Source: JABFSA01 sp963827515
Lineage (GTDB): Bacteria; Acidobacteriota; Vicinamibacteria; Vicinamibacterales; UBA2999
Length of the DNA: 64,000 bases
Reading direction: 5' to 3'
NCBI GenBank assembly: GCA_963827515.1
Contig: CAWHBF010000004.1
Coordinates: 62,001-126,000, forward strand
Both the position numbers and the translations under genes were made by a program. Numbering within the stretch: position 1 is the stretch's first letter; every line of letters starts with the position of its first letter. Below are positions 57,356 to 64,000 of the stretch, in pieces. The notes under the pieces are model-generated. The model was not told the origin of the DNA. It did no database searches and saw only the letters and a list, made by a program, of their open reading frames with translations.

Positions 57356-59830
57356 TCAGTCCGTAAACGGCCTCGACCCCCCGATCGACCGGTCGATGAA
57401 CGACCGTAGCTCAGCGAGCGTCCGCTCCGAACCCTGGAAGAGATGGTCGGGGTACTGGGTTTCTTGAATCATCGCGCGGTAGATGGGTGCGCTCTGATAG
57501 AGGTTCAGGCCCAGGCCGGCCAGATACTGCAGGCGCAGGTTGCGGTCGGTGTTGATGGCCGCGTCTTTCAGCCAGCCTGCCATGTCGTTTCGGCTCCCGG
57601 CGTATGTCCCGAACAGCTCGACGGCGGAATTGATCCCGACCTGCGCGAGTGATTCTCTGATTGGAGCACCCTCCGGCGAGTTCAGCCTCGCCTGCACCGC
57701 ATCCACGTCGATGCGGCGATCGCCAACCTGTCCGAAGAGCACGAGGTCGTAACCTTGCCCGTTCACGGTGTTGGCAAAGACGGCGCCGTTGGGGAACGCC
57801 TCGAGAAACGTGCCCACCTCGCTCTTCACGGCGGCGTCCGTGCTCTCGTACAGCTGCACGAACAGCGTCACGACGCCTCCGGGGTTGAGGTGCTCCTTGA
57901 CCTCCTCGAAGAACTCGCGCGTGTAGAGCGTGGCCGCCCCCTTCACCCACGGGTCGAGCGGATCCGACGTGATCGCATCGAACTTCTCGTCTGTCGTCAG
58001 CAGGTAGTGCCGGGCGTCGTCCAGGTGGACCTTCACCTTGGGATTCGCGATGACGTTGAAGTTGTGCTCCGAGAAGTGCGTGGACACGACCTGCGGCACG
58101 AGCGGCTCGATCTCGGCGATCGTCTGGTCCTTGACCATCGGGTCAATCGAGACGGCTCCCGCGGTGACGCCCGCTCCACACCCGATCACAAGCACTTTCG
58201 CCGGGTTCTCCGGGACGAGCGTCGTAATGTGACCGAGCATCCGCTGCAGCTTCATGTCCTGCGGCTCACTCGACGCCTGTACCTTGCCGGCGTTGTGATA
58301 GTTGAGCACGCCGTCGGGCGTGCGTGACACAGCCACCGCGGCCGTAATCCCCTCACCGACATACACAACCTGGTTGATGCCCACCCACGTGGCCGCGTAC
58401 CGTCCGTACACGACGAGCAGTCCCGGCAACGGAGGAATCACCCGCACCAACAGCATCGCGGCAATACACGCGCCGGCAACGAGCAACACAGCGGTCCGCG
58501 CGCGCAGACCCGGCCGACCGTCCACAGTGGAAGCCGTCCCCACGAGCACGAGCACCCCGGACGTGGCGGCGATCCCGATCAAGATCTGCTGCGTCACCTG
58601 ACTGCCGACCGTGCCGACCAGCAGCAAGCCCGTCGCGAGCGCACCAACGATCGCTCCAACCGTATTGGCGGCGTAGACGCCCCCAACGAGTCGTCCGGGA
58701 TCCTGACCACCGCGGGCCATCGCGCCGAGCGCCAGCGGAAAGCTCGCTCCCCACAACACCGTGGAGGGCAGCATCACCCAGATGGCACGCATCAGATCGA
58801 GTTGAAACGTGAAGTACGGGCTGGTCGAGAGCGACGGGTTGATCGGCCAGTACGGGAGCGACGCACCCGAGGCGTAGCCTGCCCACGCGATCGTGGCGCA
58901 GAGCAATAGCTGGCACCAGCCGAGCACGATGCGCGGCGTGTCCACCCGCCTCGCGAGCTCCGATCCAATCGTGCTGCCGATGCCGAGTCCGACAAGGAAC
59001 ACGGCAAGAATCAGCGAGAAGGTATACGCCGTCGCGCCGAACAGCAGCGACAGGATGCGGGTCCAGACCACCTCGGCGCCGAGCGCGGTCATTCCGGACA
59101 ACGCGATCGTGATGTAGATGAGCCGAGCCTCGGGAACGGGGGCGACGTGAAGAGCGTGAGACGCCCTCGGCGTGTAGGTGGTGCCACGCGCGATCCCTAG
59201 AGCGAGAAGCGCGACGACAACGTTGAGCGCGACCGCGACGAAGGTGGCCGTCGGCATGTCGAACAGCCGCAGCAGGTAGAAGCCGGCCAGAATGCTTCCA
59301 ACGACCGCCCCTGCGAGATTGCCGCCGTAGAAGTATCCGAGCCATGACACGCCCGATGGCGTGGCTTCGACCCACCGGGCGATCGCCGGAAGCGTCGCGC
59401 CCATCAGGATCGTCGGCGGCAGGAGACAGATGCCTGCGACGATCGCCCGCAGGTACAGACTCGTCTGTCCCGTACCCGCGATGGTCGTGTACCACGAGCC
59501 GATAAGGGGCACACCGAACAGCACGAGGACACCGAACGCGCCGATGCCGAGTTCCAGGAAAGCGTAGACCCTCAGCGGGTGGTGCTCCGGGCCGATCACG
59601 CGCGGCAACAGCAGGCTGCCGAGGCACATTCCCCCCATGAAGATGCCAAGGAGGATGCCCAGCGAGACCGCGGAGGAACCTACCGACAGCTGTAGGAGCT
59701 GAAACCAGACGATCTCGTAGATGAGCGCGGCGCAGCCGGAACCAATGAAGAGCAGCAACAGGGCGGGGAGCCATCGGCGATCGGCCTCGAGGCCGGACGC
59801 CGGTTCAAACACTGTGTCGGGTTGGATCAT
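57356..59830 (-). CDS. Membrane protein fused to a spermidine synthase-like domain
   Basis: An 824-residue protein. The first 480 or so residues hold about 14 hydrophobic segments (ALIYEIVWFQLLQLSVGSSA near the N-terminus, a hallmark of fused spermidine synthases). The C-terminal part is SAM-type: KVLVIGCGAGVTAGAVS, IAEIEPLVPQVV and FDAITSDPLDPWVKGAATLY with the Asp of the aminopropyltransferase site. Such fusions are common in soil bacteria, and their product is uncertain. The end of the protein has helical repeats. No partner gene for polyamine synthesis nearby. Confidence 0.87.
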   Translation of the reverse strand: MIQPDTVFEPASGLEADRRWLPALLLLFIGSGCAALIYEIVWFQLLQLSVGSSAVSLGILLGIFMGGMCLGSLLLPRVIGPEHHPLRVYAFLELGIGAFGVLVLFGVPLIGSWYTTIAGTGQTSLYLRAIVAGICLLPPTILMGATLPAIARWVEATPSGVSWLGYFYGGNLAGAVVGSILAGFYLLRLFDMPTATFVAVALNVVVALLALGIARGTTYTPRASHALHVAPVPEARLIYITIALSGMTALGAEVVWTRILSLLFGATAYTFSLILAVFLVGLGIGSTIGSELARRVDTPRIVLGWCQLLLCATIAWAGYASGASLPYWPINPSLSTSPYFTFQLDLMRAIWVMLPSTVLWGASFPLALGAMARGGQDPGRLVGGVYAANTVGAIVGALATGLLLVGTVGSQVTQQILIGIAATSGVLVLVGTASTVDGRPGLRARTAVLLVAGACIAAMLLVRVIPPLPGLLVVYGRYAATWVGINQVVYVGEGITAAVAVSRTPDGVLNYHNAGKVQASSEPQDMKLQRMLGHITTLVPENPAKVLVIGCGAGVTAGAVSIDPMVKDQTIAEIEPLVPQVVSTHFSEHNFNVIANPKVKVHLDDARHYLLTTDEKFDAITSDPLDPWVKGAATLYTREFFEEVKEHLNPGGVVTLFVQLYESTDAAVKSEVGTFLEAFPNGAVFANTVNGQGYDLVLFGQVGDRRIDVDAVQARLNSPEGAPIRESLAQVGINSAVELFGTYAGSRNDMAGWLKDAAINTDRNLRLQYLAGLGLNLYQSAPIYRAMIQETQYPDHLFQGSERTLAELRSFIDRSIGGSRPFTD

Positions 59831-59917
59831 CGTGCGCCGAATATATCAGAGGCCGCTCTTCGCCCGCGTGAATCGGCGATCGGGCACGGCGAGTCCCGAG
59901 CCCAGAGTTTAGCGTCC

Positions 59918-60586
59918 CTAGCCGAGCCGCGTCAGGACTGTGTCACCGATCTCGAATCGCATGGGAAACTGCGAAGCCAGCCTGTCGCTGTGGGTGACGA
60001 CGATCAGCATGTTCCGCTGCCGGAGGTGCAGGTCGAACAACAGCGACGCCACCTTCGACGCTGAGACCTGATCGAGATTGCCCGTCGGCTCGTCGCACAG
60101 CACGAGCTTCGGCTGGCGGACGAGCGCACGTGCGACGGCCACACGCTGCTTCTCCCCGCCCGAGAGCTCGCCCGGTCGATGATCGATGCGATCCGCCAGA
60201 CCGACCTGCTCCACGAGGCTTCGCGCGCGCGCCAGGTCGTCGTCTCCGGTCTCACCGACGAGCGTTGGGATGAGGACGTTCTCGAGCACCGAGCACTGTG
60301 GCAGCAGACAGTGATCCTGGAACACGAACCCGATCTCCGCGTTTCTGAACTTCGCCAGACCCTCGGCGGACAGCGCGAACGGGTCGCGGCCGCCCAAGGT
60401 GACCGTCCCAGAGGACGGCGGCTCCAGCGCACCCAGAATGTAGAGCAGCGAACTCTTGCCGCTGCCGGACGGCCCGGTAATCGCCGCCGCCTCACCAGGC
60501 GACAGCGTCAACGACACGCCCGACAACACCGACAGCGGTCCGCGCGGCGTCGGATAGACCTTGCTGACGTTCGACACCTGCAGCAT
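59918..60586 (-). CDS. ABC transporter ATP-binding protein (LolD/MacB-like)
   Basis: A 222-residue ATPase: Walker A ITGPSGSGKSSLLYILG, Q-loop FVFQDHCLLPQ, signature ELSGGEKQRVAVARAL and Walker B LVLCDEPTGNLD, with the GNLDQ and His switch TH. The GNLD motif places it in the LolD/MacB/FtsE group that works with MacB-like permeases. No permease gene is present within the window. Its start overlaps the upstream GT4 stop by one base (TGATG), so it is translationally coupled to it. Confidence 0.92.
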   Translation of the reverse strand: MLQVSNVSKVYPTPRGPLSVLSGVSLTLSPGEAAAITGPSGSGKSSLLYILGALEPPSSGTVTLGGRDPFALSAEGLAKFRNAEIGFVFQDHCLLPQCSVLENVLIPTLVGETGDDDLARARSLVEQVGLADRIDHRPGELSGGEKQRVAVARALVRQPKLVLCDEPTGNLDQVSASKVASLLFDLHLRQRNMLIVVTHSDRLASQFPMRFEIGDTVLTRLG

Positions 60587-61914
60587 CAGGCTACCGATTG
60601 GTCAGCCGGTCGATGGGGCCGTAGGGACGCATAGACGTCGAGCAAACGGGCGGCGGACTGCGAGACGGTATGATGCGCGCGTACGCCGTCAAACGCGCGT
60701 GTCGCCAGGCTGGTGCGCAGAGCGCGGTCGCTGAAGAGTGCGTGAAGACCGTCGGCGAGCGCGTCGGGATCGTCCTGGGCTACCAGCAATCCTCCGCCGG
60801 TCCGTTCGACGATCTCGGTGAACCCTCCTCGCCGCGGCTGGACGACAGGCACTCCGCTCGCCATCGCCTCGAGCAGGAAGAGGCCCTTCGGCTCGTCATA
60901 GACCGCCGGCACCGAGAGCACGTCGAGCGCCTTGAGAAAGGCGAGCTTTCCCTCGCGATCCACTTCCCCTCTGTACGCGAACTCGTGCTCCAGGTGCGCC
61001 CGGGCAAGTATCCGGCGCACGTCATCCAGATACGGTTGACTGGATCGAGCGAGGTAGCCGGCCGCTTCGAGACGCATGGGCGCCTCCGCCGTCCGACGTC
61101 GAAGCCGGACGTAGGCCTCGGCGAGCAGGTGCAAACCCTTCTCGGGCGCGACGCGGGCGAAGTATCCGACGCGGAAGGGCTTCCCTGACGTCTCCCTCGA
61201 ATCGGCGGTAGCCGGCGCCGCGTACCCCTCCATGCTGATGCCGAGCGGCACGACCGAGATCCTCGCCGGCGGAATATCTATGTATTTCGACATGAACGCC
61301 GCGCAATAGTCTCCGACGGCCACGAAACGATCGATCGTGGGCACCTGCCGACGGATGAGCGCCAGCGCCCGCTCGCGGTACGCCGGCAGGAGCCCTTCGA
61401 GAAACAGCTCCTCACCCTGCATCGCGCAGCAGACGGGCCGATCGAACGCACGCTTCAGTGGCGCCGCCAGCGCGATGAGCATCGTGTTGGGCAGTTCGAT
61501 GACATCCGGCACAGGTTCGTCCCGCATCCAGTCCACGAGCTTGTCGAACTCTTTCCGGAGCACTCCCTGTTCGCCCTGCAGCATCGAGATCGTGAGATCG
61601 CCGAGCATCCGTGCGTCGGTCGAGATGGCGCGGCTGGCAAACGCGCGGATCACGCGGGGCGAGTCCCAGAGGCGGTCCAACAGCCGAGGCGTCCTGCGAA
61701 ACAGCGACGCGTGCTGCTGGAGATACACGCTGATACCCCCGAAGAGAACCCGGTCCCGGCTCACGTTCGGCTCGTCCGGCCGTGTGGGCGTATAGACCGG
61801 CAGGAGCGTCACGTCGTGGCCGCGGGCCGTGAGCTCACGGGCCAGCGCGTTGTCGCGGGTGCAGCTCCCGCAGTACATCCCCGCGGCGCCGGCGGTGATG
61901 GAGAGAATCCTCAT
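60586..61914 (-). CDS. Glycosyltransferase family 4 protein
   Basis: A 442-residue GT-B enzyme. The ATG at 61914 gives MRILSITAGAAGMYCGSCTR, matching a frequent GT4 subgroup; the donor-binding C-terminal part has KPFRVGYFARVAPEKGLHLL and EPKGLFLLEAMASGVPVVQP (E-x7-E motif). It lies 56 bases beyond the ALDH stop, from which it is separated by a family B repeat. Likely transfers a sugar in cell-surface polysaccharide or lipid synthesis; acceptor unknown. Confidence 0.9.
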   Translation of the reverse strand: MRILSITAGAAGMYCGSCTRDNALARELTARGHDVTLLPVYTPTRPDEPNVSRDRVLFGGISVYLQQHASLFRRTPRLLDRLWDSPRVIRAFASRAISTDARMLGDLTISMLQGEQGVLRKEFDKLVDWMRDEPVPDVIELPNTMLIALAAPLKRAFDRPVCCAMQGEELFLEGLLPAYRERALALIRRQVPTIDRFVAVGDYCAAFMSKYIDIPPARISVVPLGISMEGYAAPATADSRETSGKPFRVGYFARVAPEKGLHLLAEAYVRLRRRTAEAPMRLEAAGYLARSSQPYLDDVRRILARAHLEHEFAYRGEVDREGKLAFLKALDVLSVPAVYDEPKGLFLLEAMASGVPVVQPRRGGFTEIVERTGGGLLVAQDDPDALADGLHALFSDRALRTSLATRAFDGVRAHHTVSQSAARLLDVYASLRPHRPADQSVA

Positions 61915-61938
61915 CGCTACAGATGGCTTGCCCACACA

Positions 61939-62010
61939 GGCCACAGAGACACAGGGTCACAGAGGAAGCTCAATTGGATATTGTCTCTGTGTCTCTGTGC
62001 CTCTGTGGCT
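61939..62010. repeat. CACAGAG dyad repeat (family B) over the ALDH 3' end
   Basis: Left arm GGCCACAGAGACACAGGGTC and right arm GTCTCTGTGCCTCTGTGGC. The ALDH frame runs into it: the last residues DEPQRHRDTETISN are repeat-coded and the ALDH stop at 61970 is inside the element, between the arms. Same reading phase (PQRHR) as the copies in imuB and dnaE2. Confidence 0.75.
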
Positions 62011-63439
62011 CGTCGACGATCGGCGCCGTCTGAAACGCACGGGCGCGGAACAGGAACTCGACAATGTTCCCCTCGTGCGGCTGCAGCCAGTTCAGCCGCG
62101 TCGTCGGGACCGGACCGATATTGAGCCGATCGATGTGGACCGCGTCGAGCAATTGCCGCACGAACGACTCGCGACCGGTGATCGCCGTGCAGACGAGCGT
62201 TGGGCCGATGGCGTCGATCATCCGCGACTCCGGGCACTCCACCACGGTCACGAAGGGAAACATGTACTCCTTCGCCACGACAGGCGCATCGGGCGCGGCG
62301 CTGTGCAGGACGGTCGGCAGGAGGTAATCGGCGGTTCCCTGCTTGACGACACGGCCGCCGTCGCGATGGGCTGACGTCACGTCGGTGACGCCAGGCGTCT
62401 TCAGATCGGCATCGATCGCCTGGGAAATGGCATCGGCCACGCCAGGCACGGTAAACGCCGCGAGGGATGCGTCGGGCGCGTTCGGCGGGAGCGGCCGCAC
62501 CTGCCCGAGTTGTCGAGCGATGGCCTCCGAAATCTCACGGGTATGGCGGCTCGCCCAGATGGTCGAACAGTTGATGCATCCGCGCCCACTGTTCACGAAC
62601 ACGCTCTCGACCATGACGTCGAGATAGCGCTCCCAGTTGTCCACCTCGTCGTCGCCCAGCAGGATCTTCGAGAACCCAGGGCCGTGCGCCTGCACGCGGG
62701 AATTGCCGCGATACCGGTCCACCGTCGGCGTCCCGCCGAAGATCAGGCTGCGATCGCAGCTATCCAGGACTGCGGCTCCGACGTCCGCGCCACCCGGATA
62801 AATGGAAATCGCTTCCTTCGGGATACCCGCCTCGAAAAACGCCGCCGCCATCCGATATGGCGTCCAGGGTTCCTGCGGTCCGGGCTTGAGGACAAGCCCG
62901 ACCTGCATGGGAATGATCGGCATCCACAGCGTGTGCACACCGGGCGAGTTCGAGGGCAGCACGAGCCCGAGCACCGGGCTGTTCGCCTGATAGCTGACCG
63001 CCACGCCGCGTTCTTCTCCGTGCCCCTTCGTGAGGGTGTCGAAGGCGAGACCGCGCGTCAGCGACGTGAGAATGCTCCGCATCTCTGCCAACACGAAGGC
63101 GTTCTTCTTCATGTTCGCGCGGCACATTCGCTCGGGCAGTCCGGTACTCGCCGACTGCGCGTGCACGAAGTCGTCCGGGGTCTGGACGCCATCGCCCATG
63201 GCGAGCGTGCCGTTCATGTACAACTCGCCCGCCCGGCCCGCGCGCGCAATCAATTCGTCGATGGGGATATCCCGAAGCACGGCGCGGGCCCGAGCGGCAT
63301 GCCGCATGTCGCGCTGCAGCATGCCGGCGTTGGCCCGGCTGACGCGGGCGATCGGCTCGCCTGTGGCGAAGTGCACCACCTCGTCCACGTCCATGCTGGT
63401 GTACGGCTCGCCGCGACGGAGGATTGGAAGGTTCAGCAC
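61970..63439 (-). CDS. Aldehyde dehydrogenase/acyl-CoA reductase-like protein, C-terminus altered by a repeat
   Basis: A 489-residue member of the ALDH superfamily. SPVLGLVLPSNSPGVHTLW corresponds to the Rossmann region, and SGRGCINCSTIWASRHT holds the catalytic Cys. The N-terminus (LRRGEPYTSMDVDEVVHFAT) is unlike classic ALDHs and recalls LuxC-type acyl-CoA reductases. The neighbouring gene is a LuxE/PaaK-like ligase, supporting an acyl-activating and reducing pair. The C-terminal 14 residues are coded by a family B element. Cytoplasmic. Confidence 0.8.
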   Translation of the reverse strand: MLNLPILRRGEPYTSMDVDEVVHFATGEPIARVSRANAGMLQRDMRHAARARAVLRDIPIDELIARAGRAGELYMNGTLAMGDGVQTPDDFVHAQSASTGLPERMCRANMKKNAFVLAEMRSILTSLTRGLAFDTLTKGHGEERGVAVSYQANSPVLGLVLPSNSPGVHTLWMPIIPMQVGLVLKPGPQEPWTPYRMAAAFFEAGIPKEAISIYPGGADVGAAVLDSCDRSLIFGGTPTVDRYRGNSRVQAHGPGFSKILLGDDEVDNWERYLDVMVESVFVNSGRGCINCSTIWASRHTREISEAIARQLGQVRPLPPNAPDASLAAFTVPGVADAISQAIDADLKTPGVTDVTSAHRDGGRVVKQGTADYLLPTVLHSAAPDAPVVAKEYMFPFVTVVECPESRMIDAIGPTLVCTAITGRESFVRQLLDAVHIDRLNIGPVPTTRLNWLQPHEGNIVEFLFRARAFQTAPIVDEPQRHRDTETISN

Positions 63440-63447
63440 AGTCTCTG

Positions 63448-63585
63448 CTAGGTCTTTGGGCTCTAGTCTTTGGTCTCTACGTCTGTAGTCTGGGCGCTGG
63501 GCCCTCGGTCCTCAGCCAGCGCCTGAGCGGCTCGTGTCGCGACGTGGCAAACAAGAGACTAGAGACCAAAGACCAGAGACGACGA
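63448..63585. repeat. Family C tract between ALDH and ligase genes
   Basis: TTTGGGCTCTAGTCTTTGG, GCTGGGCCCTCGG and GACTAGAGACCAAAGACCAG units, some facing opposite ways, fill most of the 149 bases between the ligase stop (63589) and the ALDH start (63439). I see no promoter that is clear of the repeat. Confidence 0.6.
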
Positions 63586-63588
63586 GCA

Positions 63589-64000
63589 TCAATACACTCC
63601 CACCGTCGTCGTGGCAGCGAAGGCTCGATAGGGCCGTACGCCGCTCACGCCGTCCCATGGACACCGTTCGTACGGTGGCTCGCGCTCCCCTTCGTCACGT
63701 TCGAGGAAGCCAGGCATGAAGAACTCCTTCGTCAGTGTCGTCAGCCTGACGCGCCCGGTGCTGCCATACTCCACGACTCGATCGGGATGGTCGAAATCCA
63801 CGACTTCAATCACCGCGCGAGGCTGGGGGGCGTAGTACGCGATCTTGTAGTGGTTGTGAGGGCCAGTCGGAGCACTGGCCGCGAGGCCCATGAGCGTGTT
63901 GCCGTACGTCGGCGTCATGTACGCGCCGTCGAGCAACTCCTCGTGCGCGAAACGGTTCCACTGAGGCGTGAACTCCGTACCGCCGGAGAAGATGCCTGTG
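63589..64000 (-). CDS. LuxE/PaaK-like acyl-activating enzyme, C-terminal part (partial)
   Basis: The gene enters from the right edge and stops at 63589; 137 codons are visible. TGIFSGGTEFTPQWNRFAHE, then MTPTYGNTLMGLA, and the C-terminal RVVEYGSTGRVRLTTLTKE pattern match the adenylating superfamily of phenylacetate-CoA ligases and LuxE acyl-protein synthetases. The first half is outside the window, so which of these it is cannot be decided. It lies upstream of the ALDH gene on the same strand. Confidence 0.6.
   Translation of the reverse strand, partial: TGIFSGGTEFTPQWNRFAHEELLDGAYMTPTYGNTLMGLAASAPTGPHNHYKIAYYAPQPRAVIEVVDFDHPDRVVEYGSTGRVRLTTLTKEFFMPGFLERDEGEREPPYERCPWDGVSGVRPYRAFAATTTVGVY

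Overview
The window reads as a chromosomal segment of a GC-rich Gram-negative bacterium, most likely an Acidobacteriota member of the Vicinamibacteria type. The grounds are an Oar-like TonB-dependent receptor with a carboxypeptidase-regulatory-like N-terminus, several large Ser/Thr protein kinases (one joined to an AAA-ATPase and helical repeats), an imuA-imuB-dnaE2 mutasome, quinoproteins, and many small dyad repeats between genes. This is inference from gene content: there is no rRNA or other taxonomic marker. I saw no tRNA, CRISPR array, transposase or phage gene.

Layout. 0-1.8 kb: tail of an ECF sigma factor, a membrane anti-sigma-like protein and an exported protein. 2-9.5 kb: dienelactone hydrolase, an exported amidohydrolase-like protein, a membrane Ser/Thr kinase, a LOG-family enzyme, a lipoprotein and a GlcG-like protein beside a beta-lactamase-fold relic. 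9.7-12.9 kb: two exported PQQ-type quinoproteins. 12.9-18.9 kb: the SOS mutasome imuA-imuB-dnaE2, which carries at least seven in-frame intergenic-type repeats inside its reading frames. 19-26.8 kb: a PAP2 phosphatase, an exported protein with kinase-like motifs, an outer-membrane barrel and a long transporter-HEAT-kinase fusion, all on one strand. 26.9-31.4 kb: an MFS exporter and two Tat-type exported flavoenzymes. 31.4-37.3 kb: a kinase/ATPase hub and a secreted choice-of-anchor I protein.

37.4-55.2 kb is a phosphate and polyphosphate island. It holds DUF47/PhoU-like and PiT transporter genes, a PhoB/PhoR-like pair, a second OmpR-type regulator, an ArsC-type reductase, polyphosphate kinase, a Lys/Ala-rich protein, SixA, a CHAD protein and Ppx/GppA. 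Upstream of several of these (and of the choice-of-anchor I gene) lie direct repeats of a GTNAC-like hexamer spaced exactly 11 bp, the geometry expected of Pho boxes. 55.3-64 kb: a polytopic glycosyltransferase-like protein, a membrane/spermidine-synthase fusion, an ABC ATPase coupled to a GT4 glycosyltransferase, and an aldehyde dehydrogenase next to a ligase resembling a LuxC/LuxE pair.

Two cautions. About twenty-two apparent frameshifts break eleven otherwise well-conserved genes, concentrated at 31.8-41.2 kb. I read most as sequence or assembly indels, so those genes are annotated as single loci. At least seven families of short repeats occur both between and inside genes, and they lengthen or change several proteins.
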